A stretch of 64,000 nt of DNA from the NCBI GenBank assembly GCA_036557665.1, contig DATBHG010000095.1, forward strand, positions 1 to 64,000, given 5' to 3'. Both the position numbers and the translations under genes were made by a program. The stretch is from VAZQ01 sp036557665 (GTDB lineage: Bacteria > Pseudomonadota > Alphaproteobacteria > Rhizobiales > Xanthobacteraceae). This document shows positions 28,173-35,876 of this stretch, piece after piece (position 1 is the first letter of the stretch; each line of letters opens with the position of its first letter). Below the pieces are notes generated by a model. It worked only from the letters and a program-made list of their open reading frames with translations, searched no databases and was not told the DNA's origin.

Positions 28173-29693
28173 TCACCCGGCCGACTGGCGGCGTAGCACC
28201 GATACCTCGGCGTCCGTCGTGTGCCCGCCGTCCTCAGCCTTCCGGTAGTCGTAGCCCGCCATGAAATCCTCGACCAGGCGATTGAGCTCGGCCCAGTCGG
28301 TCTCGCGATAGGAGTGGTTGCGGATGATGAACGGCGCGCCGGCATAGAACTTCTCGTATTGCAGATGCCGGCCTGCGAATTCCGAGCCGACCATGTCCCA
28401 GGCGAGCTTGAACAGTTTCATGCGCGTGAGCGCATCGGCTTGCGGGGTCTGCCAATAGGTAGCGAACTCGTTCGCGAGCTTTGGGTCGTCCATGATCGAG
28501 ACGCCCGCCGGCATCTGAAACACGCCGCCGCCGCACAGCTCGCGCAGCTCATCGATGAACTTGCTGTAGTTCTGGGTGCACCAGTCCAGGCCCGCATACA
28601 TGATGCGGCGGTTGAAGCATGCATAGCCGGGCGGCCACTCCTCGTAGGCATTGATCTGGCCGTGCACGAGGCCGGCGATGGTGCTCTCGACCGCGCTCAT
28701 CTTGCCCAGCGTTTCGCGCACGGCCGGCACCTGGTCGGCGCCGGTCGCGTTGGCGACCTTGCTGCACAGTCCCAGGAGGAGACGCATCTTCGACCAGTAG
28801 CGCACGTTGGACTGATGGTTGCCGAAGCAATGGCTGGGCGTCTTGATGTAGATGTCGCGCGAAAGCAGCGCGTCGTCGTGAACGAATACGTTCTCCCACG
28901 GCACCTTGATGTTGTCGCACAGCAGCATGCTGTCGCTCTCGTCGTAACGCCAAGCCAGCGGCGAATCGAACTGCGAAGTGATGCCGACGGTCGCGGGCTT
29001 GCGCGACCACAGCGTAAGCCCCGGCGCGTTGCACGCCAACGAGCAGGTGATCGCCTGTTTCCTCTGGTCCGCCGCGAGCGGGATCACGTTGCCGATCCAG
29101 ATCTCGTTGGCATAAAGCGCGCCGGTTGCGAGCATCTTCATGCCGGCGATGACCACGCCGTCATCGTCCTCGCGCACGACCTGCAGCGTCGGCAACGGGA
29201 TGTTCTGACGCTGGTAGAACTCGGGGTTGCGCGCGGCCTGCGGCGGGACCACCGCATACACCACATAATCGTCGTTGTCCCGGATGCGGCGGTAATAACC
29301 CAGCAGGTTGTCCGCATGCGCGTGCGGAGCCGGCAGCTCGTCGGGCTTCATCGCCATGCCGGCGACGAAAGATGCCACATGGTCGGGGGAGCGGCCGAAC
29401 ATGCCCAAGGTGAGATCGGCGATCTTGCGATGGCCGATCATCCGGCGCTGCAGGTCGTCGCGGCTGCGCGCACGCAGGAAATAGATGGAGTGGCGCGAGC
29501 CGTCCTCCTCGTATGTCATGGTGTCGCGGTTGGCGGGATCGGCCTTCATGTCATAGATCGCGGCAACCGTGCGAGCTGCCTCGCGGAACGCGGGATGCTG
29601 CGTCACGTCATCGATTCTTTCGCTGCCGACATAGACCACGCGCCCGTCGCGCAGCGTCTCCAGATGCTCCTTGCCCGATCGCAGCATTGGCAA
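28173..29693 (-). CDS. 4-hydroxyphenylacetate 3-hydroxylase-family flavin monooxygenase (HpaB-like)
   Basis: A 506-residue FADH2-dependent aromatic hydroxylase of the HpaB/PvcC family. Visible motifs are RSPDHVASF and the flavin-site region (DGVVIAGMKMLATGALYANEIW, FDSPLAWRYDESDSMLLCDN), followed by the helical C-terminal bundle. Members ortho-hydroxylate phenols (4-HPA, chlorophenols, pyoverdine precursors) or act as 4-hydroxybutyryl-CoA dehydratase-like enzymes. No HpaC reductase is adjacent, so reduced flavin must come from elsewhere. It heads the minus-strand unit with the epimerase, GNAT and amidase, and is divergent from the pirin gene. Confidence 0.9.
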   Translation of the reverse strand: MPMLRSGKEHLETLRDGRVVYVGSERIDDVTQHPAFREAARTVAAIYDMKADPANRDTMTYEEDGSRHSIYFLRARSRDDLQRRMIGHRKIADLTLGMFGRSPDHVASFVAGMAMKPDELPAPHAHADNLLGYYRRIRDNDDYVVYAVVPPQAARNPEFYQRQNIPLPTLQVVREDDDGVVIAGMKMLATGALYANEIWIGNVIPLAADQRKQAITCSLACNAPGLTLWSRKPATVGITSQFDSPLAWRYDESDSMLLCDNIKVPWENVFVHDDALLSRDIYIKTPSHCFGNHQSNVRYWSKMRLLLGLCSKVANATGADQVPAVRETLGKMSAVESTIAGLVHGQINAYEEWPPGYACFNRRIMYAGLDWCTQNYSKFIDELRELCGGGVFQMPAGVSIMDDPKLANEFATYWQTPQADALTRMKLFKLAWDMVGSEFAGRHLQYEKFYAGAPFIIRNHSYRETDWAELNRLVEDFMAGYDYRKAEDGGHTTDAEVSVLRRQSAG

Positions 29694-29903
29694 TTCCTCG
29701 CGCCTCTCGCCCCTGGTCTCACTCTAGCGCGCGACCGCTGCCGATGTCATTCCGGGCGCGGCATCCCCGGCACGCAAAGAGCGAGCCGCCCTCCTCCGTT
29801 ACATCGGGTCAGGCATGCAGCGCGTTGCGTTGAGAGCCGTTCGTCTCCACATGGTGCGGCATGGCACTCGTTTCCGGTGAGACGGGGTGCCGAGGAAGAT
29901 GTC

Positions 29904-30809
29904 ATGTCCATCCGGCCCATCAAACGTGTCGTCCAGTCCACGCCCGCGATCGAAGGCGCCGGGGTGAAGCTGCGCCGGGCATTCGGGTTCGGCGAAACCG
30001 GCGAGCTCGATCCCTTCCTGCTGCTCGATGATTTTCGCAACGACCGTCCCGAGGACTACCGCGCCGGCTTTCCCTGGCATCCCCATCGCGGCATCGAGAC
30101 GATCACCTATGTGCTCGCCGGCACGGTGGAGCACGGGGACAGCCTGGGCAATCGCGGCAAGCTCGGAGCAGGCGACGTCCAGTGGATGACCGCGGGCAGC
30201 GGGATCCTGCATCAGGAAATGCCGCAAGGCGACCCGCAAGGGCGCATGCACGGGTTTCAGCTGTGGGCGAACCTGCCGTCCTCGCTGAAGATGACGGCCC
30301 CGCGCTACCAGGACATCAAGGCGCCGGAGATCGCCGAGATCGTCGATGACGACGGCACTCGCGTGCGGGTCATCTGCGGCGAGCTCTGGGGCAAGCGCGG
30401 CCCGGTCCAGGGGGTCGCTGCTGATCCGCGTTATCTCGATGTCCATGTGCCGCCCCGGCGGCGCAAGACCCTGCCGGTCGAGACCGAGCGACATGCCTTC
30501 GCCTATGTGTTCGAGGGCTCCGGCAGCTTCCGTTCCGCCTCCGATCCGTTCGGCGTGCTTACCGAAAAGGAGGGCAACGGCGCCGAATCCGTGGTCCGCG
30601 AGCGTACGGGCAATCGCTCCCTCGTGCTCTTCGACAGCGGCGACGAGGTGACGGTCACGGCGGGCGAGGAGGGCATCCGGTTCCTGCTGGTCTCCGGCAA
30701 GCCCATCAAGGAGCCCGTGGCCTGGTATGGCCCCATCGTGATGAACACGCAGGCGGAGCTCCAGCAGGCCGTTGCCGAGCTGCGCAACGGAAGCTTCATC
30801 AAGCAGTAG
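29904..30809 (+). CDS. Pirin family protein
   Basis: A 301-residue bicupin from ATG 29904 with CGAGGAAGA upstream. The metal site of pirins is intact: HPHRGIETITYV (two His) and SGILHQE (His and Glu). The N-terminus DELDPFLLLDDF-like segment (TGELDPFLLLDDF) is diagnostic. Bacterial pirins can be quercetin-type dioxygenases or metabolic regulators. It is divergent from the HpaB-like hydroxylase across 210 bp, which could be a shared promoter region. The C-terminal domain is the usual degenerate cupin. Confidence 0.93.
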   Translation: MSIRPIKRVVQSTPAIEGAGVKLRRAFGFGETGELDPFLLLDDFRNDRPEDYRAGFPWHPHRGIETITYVLAGTVEHGDSLGNRGKLGAGDVQWMTAGSGILHQEMPQGDPQGRMHGFQLWANLPSSLKMTAPRYQDIKAPEIAEIVDDDGTRVRVICGELWGKRGPVQGVAADPRYLDVHVPPRRRKTLPVETERHAFAYVFEGSGSFRSASDPFGVLTEKEGNGAESVVRERTGNRSLVLFDSGDEVTVTAGEEGIRFLLVSGKPIKEPVAWYGPIVMNTQAELQQAVAELRNGSFIKQ

Positions 30810-31007
30810 CCCGGATGGCCGGCTCGCCGCTGGAAAAGCGCGCATGCACGCTGAGCGCGCGCGTCGCGATCTCCGGCGCCGCAACCTGATCTGGGCTGAA
30901 TGCTCGACGACGATGAGCGTAAGCAACTTCCGTCCTGCTCATTCACTGTCTTCTGCAAATGATCTAGGCTCTCGCCGCGGTGCTGCCCGCAACCGGGAGG
31001 AAACGCC

Positions 31008-32246
31008 ATGGACCTGATTGCCGATCGCGGCCGGCGCGTTGCCATCGAGGAGCTCAACACCAGCCGATTGCTTGCGCATGCGAGGAAACAGGCGCAGCAG
31101 CGCCAGCTCGACGATGTTCTGATCGTCGACGTCGATGCGCACCATTACGAGAACGAATGCGTGGACGAGTTTCTTCCGTTCATGGAGAGCGATGTTCTGC
31201 GCCAGCTCACCATGTCGGGCCGCAGCAAGGGCCGTGGCAGCGCTATTCCGAGCCCGGCGACAGGCTACCAGGACATGGGCGGCCGCATCACTCGCTATCC
31301 TCTGCGCGCATCTGAGAAGACCGGGCGCAAGCAGCTGCGCGACGTGGAGCTGGGCCAGCGCTGGATGGACGCCATGAGCGTCGATTACTCATGTCTGTTT
31401 CCCACCTTGATGCTCGCTATCGGCCTGCATCCGGATGCGCAAATGGAGGTCGAGCTGTGCTGGGCCTACAATCGCTGGCTCACGGAGAAGGCGCTGCCGG
31501 AGGCGGGCGGGCGCCTCTACTCGATGCTTACCCTGCCGCTCTCCGATCCCGACGCCTGCATGCGACAGATCGAGACCTTCGGCGGGCGCAAAGGCGTGGC
31601 CGGGTTCATGATCACCTGCGTGCGCTCCCTGCCGATCCACCACAATGCGCACATGAAGATATTCCGGGCACTGGAAGAGCGCGAGCTCGCGCTGTCGTTC
31701 CATTCCGCCATCAACCCGGCCGAGCCGGTGTTCAAGAGCCTGAACCGTTTTGCCTCGGTGCACGGGCTGGGCTTTCCCTTCTACAACATCCTGCATGCGA
31801 CCAACTGGGTCACCAATGGACTGGGCGAGCGCTTTCCAAGGCTTCCGGTGATCTGGATCGAAGGAGGCCTCGCCTGGATTCCGTTCCTGATGCAGCGCCT
31901 CGATCATGAATTCATGCTGCGCAGCTCCGAGTATCCGCTTCTGAGGAAAAAGCCGAGCGAGTACATGCGCGACATGTACTATGCGTCCCAGCCCATGGAG
32001 GCCGAGAACATGCGCGCCTTGGAGTGCACGCTGGAGATGATCAACGCCGAGACGCAGCTGCTCTACGCTTCCGACTATCCACACTGGGACTTCGATCTGC
32101 CGTGCCGGATCTGGGATCTGCCCTTCCTCTCCGAAAAGGCCAAGCACAACATCCTCGGCGGGACCGCCGCGCGACTGTTCAAGCTGCCGCCGCGCAGCAA
32201 AGAGCAGAGGAGGAACCTGCAGCGGTTCGGCAATCTTGCGGCGTGA
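31008..32246 (+). CDS. Amidohydrolase-2 family protein
   Basis: A 412-residue TIM-barrel metal-dependent hydrolase or decarboxylase. GGGAGGAAACGCC precedes the ATG. Landmarks are VDVDAHHYENE near the N-terminus (DxHxxE variant), LSFHSAINP, a central IWIEGGLAWIPFLMQRLD, and LLYASDYPHWDFD with the catalytic Asp. It resembles the long amidohydrolase-2 group found with aromatic or terpenoid catabolic genes. The substrate is not predictable. It lies about 200 bp after the pirin gene and 32 bp before the methyltransferase-like gene. Confidence 0.88.
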   Translation: MDLIADRGRRVAIEELNTSRLLAHARKQAQQRQLDDVLIVDVDAHHYENECVDEFLPFMESDVLRQLTMSGRSKGRGSAIPSPATGYQDMGGRITRYPLRASEKTGRKQLRDVELGQRWMDAMSVDYSCLFPTLMLAIGLHPDAQMEVELCWAYNRWLTEKALPEAGGRLYSMLTLPLSDPDACMRQIETFGGRKGVAGFMITCVRSLPIHHNAHMKIFRALEERELALSFHSAINPAEPVFKSLNRFASVHGLGFPFYNILHATNWVTNGLGERFPRLPVIWIEGGLAWIPFLMQRLDHEFMLRSSEYPLLRKKPSEYMRDMYYASQPMEAENMRALECTLEMINAETQLLYASDYPHWDFDLPCRIWDLPFLSEKAKHNILGGTAARLFKLPPRSKEQRRNLQRFGNLAA

Positions 32247-32278
32247 TCAGCTGCAGATCAGCTCGAGCGCTCGTCGCC

Positions 32279-32983
32279 ATGACGGAGAATAAGGCCGAAG
32301 TAAAATCGGCAGTGCCTACGCCAAACGCGACACTTAAGTTGGTGACGCTCAGCGCAGTCTCAGCCCTTGTCTACATCGGGCTGGCGATCCTGGGATGGGG
32401 CGGGTTTGCCGCGTTCTTCTCGCATGCTCCTCTGATCGCGGTCACGATCCTGGGATGCGTGATGTTCGCGCTCGCACCCTTCAGCGGTGGGAATCTGAGC
32501 GCCGGCGAGCGAGAGGATCGCTCGAACCGTTGGGTGCTGCCTGTTTTCGGCTTGGTCGGGGTGCTCAGCGCATGGCTGCCGGCCTACACGGACCGGCACG
32601 AATTGTGGACAGTGGACGGAGAGCCAATGCGCTGGATCGGCGTTGTCCTGTTCGCTGCGGGTGGTGCGCTGCGGATGTGGCCGGTGTTCGTGCTCGGACA
32701 TCGCTTCAGCGGGCTCGTGGCGATCCAGCCGGGGCACGAGCTTGTCACTACCGGCATCTACGGCGTCATCCGGCACCCCAGCTATCTCGGATTGCTCATC
32801 GGCTCGCTCGGCTGGGCGCTCGCGTTTCGTTCCCTCGCAGGCGTTCTGCTGACTGCCGGCCTTCTCGGTCCACTGCTCGCGCGCATGCGCGCCGAGGAGA
32901 ACCTTCTGCACTCGCACTTCGGCAGGCAGTACGATGTCTATTGCGCCCGCACCCCGTCGCGGTTGATTCCGGGGGTTTATTGA
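32279..32983 (+). CDS. Isoprenylcysteine carboxyl methyltransferase (ICMT)-like membrane protein
   Basis: A 234-residue membrane protein with about six hydrophobic segments. The ICMT/PEMT signature is clear: GIYGVIRHPSYLGLLIGSLG followed by ARMRAEENLLHSHFGRQYDVYCARTPSRLIPG, with the His-Pro and Glu-Glu pair that bind S-adenosylmethionine in this fold. Bacterial members have unknown methyl acceptors. ATG 32279 lies soon after the amidohydrolase stop, so the genes may be co-transcribed. Confidence 0.9.
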   Translation: MTENKAEVKSAVPTPNATLKLVTLSAVSALVYIGLAILGWGGFAAFFSHAPLIAVTILGCVMFALAPFSGGNLSAGEREDRSNRWVLPVFGLVGVLSAWLPAYTDRHELWTVDGEPMRWIGVVLFAAGGALRMWPVFVLGHRFSGLVAIQPGHELVTTGIYGVIRHPSYLGLLIGSLGWALAFRSLAGVLLTAGLLGPLLARMRAEENLLHSHFGRQYDVYCARTPSRLIPGVY

Positions 32984-33103
32984 AGGCCGCCGCTCCCCCA
33001 AATGTTGGCGATACTGCCCTCTTGTTGTTCACACTCGACGTTCAGGATCCGTATAGGGCTCAGCTCTTCCGGTGCACCGTGCTAAACCGTGCTATAATAA
33101 ACG

Positions 33104-33337
33104 ATGGCTCGGTTGGCTGTATTGCTCCTCGCCTCTGCCCTCCTGGCATCATGCTCCACGGCGGCGAACATGGGTGACTACATACCGCATTGGGCCGGCG
33201 GCCTGCCCAAAGACGCACCCCCCCGGCCGGGTACCCCGGAGTATGAGGCTTTTCGGCAGAAACAAGATGCGGAAGCTGCTCGCGACAAGAGCAACGATGC
33301 GCCGAAACCAAAGCCGGATGCGCCCTCGGCAAAATAG
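33104..33337 (+). CDS. Small lipoprotein
   Basis: A 77-residue protein. The signal MARLAVLLLASALLASC carries a lipobox (LASC), so Cys17 should be lipidated. The mature part is proline- and lysine-rich with no known domain. TATAAT at 33093-33098 lies only 5 bp before the ATG; if it is a true -10 element the message would be nearly leaderless, and no ribosome site is visible. Function unknown. Confidence 0.65.
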   Translation: MARLAVLLLASALLASCSTAANMGDYIPHWAGGLPKDAPPRPGTPEYEAFRQKQDAEAARDKSNDAPKPKPDAPSAK

Positions 33338-33555
33338 ATGGGCGGAGTGTGTATCTGCCGGGGGCAGGCTCGGCCGGTTTTGTCACACACGCGGACTTTT
33401 CTTTCATTTTCCTGGACTTTCCGGCAGCACCACTCGGCCGCGACATTCATTCGCCGCAATGCCATAGTCGAGAATGGTCCCGGAAACTCATGCGTATCTC
33501 GGCAGGGGCTCAATTCATTCGTGTGACTGAATTACAAGGGTAATTGGAGGAAGGC

Positions 33556-33963
33556 GTGCGACGGCTGACGGTAATGGCTCTTGCCCTTGTGCTGCCTGGA
33601 TGCGGACTCGGCAGCATTCAGGACGCCCGCAACGATTATGTAAAATCGACGGAAAAATACGATCAATGCCTGGCTGCCAATCGCAGCGCTGCAGACCGGT
33701 GCGAGCCGCTTCGGCAGGCGATGGAGGCCGATGGGCGCAAATACAATGATGTCTCGCCGAACGTGCTCGATATATTGAAACGTAACGACGAGGGAAAATC
33801 TGCGGGCCAATACAATGAATGTCTGGCCGTCAATCGCAGCACTCCGGAAAAATGCGAGCCGCAGCGCGTCGCAATGGAGAATGAGCGGCAGAAGCCGAGC
33901 GATTGGGGCCACCTCTTCCGGCCGGGGACACCGCCGCCGGACTACGCCAACGCGCAGTACTGA
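33556..33963 (+). CDS. Lipoprotein with duplicated Cys-containing helical motif
   Basis: A 135-residue lipoprotein from GTG 33556, chosen because GGAGGAAGG lies just upstream and the signal VRRLTVMALALVLPGC then has a proper lipobox (LPGC). The mature part holds two copies of a 28-residue unit: YDQCLAANRSAADRCEPLRQ and YNECLAVNRSTPEKCEPQRV. Each has a Cys-x11-Cys pair that could form a disulfide-linked helical hairpin. Function unknown; it probably sits in the periplasm at a membrane. Confidence 0.7.
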   Translation: MRRLTVMALALVLPGCGLGSIQDARNDYVKSTEKYDQCLAANRSAADRCEPLRQAMEADGRKYNDVSPNVLDILKRNDEGKSAGQYNECLAVNRSTPEKCEPQRVAMENERQKPSDWGHLFRPGTPPPDYANAQY

Positions 33964-34202
33964 CATCGCGCTGTTTGCGCCGTGTCGCCGGTCACACGGC
34001 AGCTGTACCGGATGTAGGACATACCGGCTTCGGTTGGCACGATCCGAGCGTGCCGAGCCGTCAGGCGCTCATTGGCACGCCTCCATTGCCGTTGATCTGA
34101 CGGGCCCACCAAGTAGCAAATCCGAGTGCGGTCAAGTCGCGTCCGGGGGTACTCTTGGAGCCGCGGCGCCGGAAGAGCAATATATCGATAGAGGTGCACG
34201 AA

Positions 34203-35222
34203 ATGCCGTCCATTGCCAGAAGCATCCATTTCATGATTTTTGCTTTTATCGCGTTGGGGGTGCAGGACAAGGATGCCACGGCCGGTCCGGCCGACGGCGA
34301 AGGCTCGGCTGCCGGGCAATCTTTCATCTGGACGGTGCCCGAAGTCGGTGCACTGCCGCAGGACCAGCATGGTGAGCTGGTTAGGCGTGGGCGCGATCTG
34401 ATTACCGCCACCTATGCCCATATCGGCCCGGAAGTCCCGGATGCCGCCGACCGCTATGCCGGCAACAATCTCGCCTGCGGTAATTGCCACCTGGAAGCCG
34501 GAACCAAGACGTTTGGAATTCCGCTGTTCGGGCTTTACGAAGAGTATCCGCGCTACAACGCCCGCTCCGGTGCGGGGATCACGCTCGAGGAGCGCGTGAA
34601 TGGCTGCATGGAGCGCAGCATGAACGGTCGCGCCATGCCGGCGGGAGCCGGCCCGATGCAGGCCATGCTCTCCTATATCAAGTTCCTCTCGACGGGCGTG
34701 CCCGCCGGGCAACAGCTGCCCGGCTTGGGCGTCGGCAAGATGCCGGAGCTCGCCCGCGCCGCCGACCCTGAGGGAGGACGTGCGATCTACGCGCGTACCT
34801 GTGCGCTCTGTCACGGGACGGACGGCTTGGGAGTGCGCCGGAGCCTGCCGTCGGTCGACCTCGGCTACATGATGCCGCCGCTCTGGGGGCCGGACAGCTT
34901 CAATGACGGGGCGGGAATGGACCGACTGATCACAGCGGCGAACTTCATCCACTTCAACATGCCGCATGGCGCGGATTATCTGAACCCGCAGCTTTCACCG
35001 GAAGAGGCGTGGGATGTTGCGGCCTATGTCCTCTCGCAGCCGCGCCCGCATAAGCCGGGACTCGACAAGGACTATCCCGATCTTCTGCAAAAGCCGGTTG
35101 ATACGCCTTACGGGCCCTATGCCGACGATTTCAGCGAGCAGCAGCACAAATACGGCCCCTTCGCGCCGATCCGCGAGGCAATCGAGCGTCTCAAAGGGAA
35201 GGCGCCAGACGAAAAGCGCTGA
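34203..35222 (+). CDS. Dihaem c-type cytochrome, thiosulfate dehydrogenase (TsdA)-like
   Basis: A 339-residue secreted cytochrome starting at MPSIARSIHF. Two haem sites are seen, CGNCH (NNLACGNCHLEAG) and CALCH (ARTCALCHGTDG). The segment ERVNGCMERSMNG holds the Cys that in TsdA is the unusual axial ligand of haem 1. The second domain has PPLWGPDSFNDGAGM, IHFNMPHG and SPEEAWDVAAYV, all as in TsdA. The reaction would be oxidation of thiosulfate to tetrathionate in the periplasm, or the reverse. A YeeE/YedE transporter gene lies 10 kb away. No partner TsdB is adjacent. Confidence 0.87.
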   Translation: MPSIARSIHFMIFAFIALGVQDKDATAGPADGEGSAAGQSFIWTVPEVGALPQDQHGELVRRGRDLITATYAHIGPEVPDAADRYAGNNLACGNCHLEAGTKTFGIPLFGLYEEYPRYNARSGAGITLEERVNGCMERSMNGRAMPAGAGPMQAMLSYIKFLSTGVPAGQQLPGLGVGKMPELARAADPEGGRAIYARTCALCHGTDGLGVRRSLPSVDLGYMMPPLWGPDSFNDGAGMDRLITAANFIHFNMPHGADYLNPQLSPEEAWDVAAYVLSQPRPHKPGLDKDYPDLLQKPVDTPYGPYADDFSEQQHKYGPFAPIREAIERLKGKAPDEKR

Positions 35223-35238
35223 AGCGAGCCGCAGGGGA

Positions 35239-35604
35239 CTATCTGCTCAGCCCATTTTCCTCCAGATCGTCCAGGTAATCCTCCCAGATCTGCACATGCT
35301 TGCTGCCCAGCGTGTGGAGATAGTCCCAGCTGTAGATGCCGGTCGCATGCATATCATCGAACACGAGTCGCACGGCGTAATTGCCGATGGGATGCAGCTC
35401 CAGGATCGCAACATCCTTCTTGCCGGCTACGATCTTGCGCTCAGTCGGTGAATGCCCCTGCACCTCGGCGCTCGGGCTCCGCACCCTTAGGTACTCGGCG
35501 CTCAGATCGAACGCTTCGCCGCTGTCGAAGACGACGCTCAAGATCTTGCGGTCCTTATGCAACCGCAACTCCGTTGGCCAGGGTTTGGAGGCGCCGTCGC
35601 TCAT
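35239..35604 (-). CDS. DUF971 / GBBH-like N-terminal domain protein
   Basis: A 121-residue cytoplasmic protein of the DUF971 type, resembling the N-terminal domain of gamma-butyrobetaine hydroxylase (WPTELRLHKDRKILSVVFDSGEAFDL, LRVRSPSAEVQGH, YAVRLVFDDMHATGIYSWDYL). In bacteria this stand-alone domain is often linked to Fe-S or Mrp/ApbC context, but no such neighbour is here. It is convergent with the cytochrome gene. Confidence 0.88.
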   Translation of the reverse strand: MSDGASKPWPTELRLHKDRKILSVVFDSGEAFDLSAEYLRVRSPSAEVQGHSPTERKIVAGKKDVAILELHPIGNYAVRLVFDDMHATGIYSWDYLHTLGSKHVQIWEDYLDDLEENGLSR

Positions 35605-35876
35605 GCTGGTTCCCTGCGCGCCATCATTACCTTCGGCCGACAGACTCTACCAGCGCGTGGCGCGCGGGCTTTTCCCATGACCGCCCAGAGGAACGGCTGG
35701 GCCCGGATACGGCCACGGCAAGGGCCGGCTTTCAAGCTCCCTGATCTTCTGCTTACATGCCGATCGGAGCGGGAGCGATTTTTCCTCGGATCGTCGTCCC
35801 GCTCTATCTCTTTGGTTGAGCGTGTCATTTTCTCGCGATTGCTGCTGCTGCGGGACATGCTCTAGGGGACGTGGGC

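Noticed and set aside
28221..29900. Long plus-strand frame before the pirin start
   Set aside because: This is antisense to the HpaB-like gene. Only the part from 29904, with a ribosome site and pirin motifs, is real.
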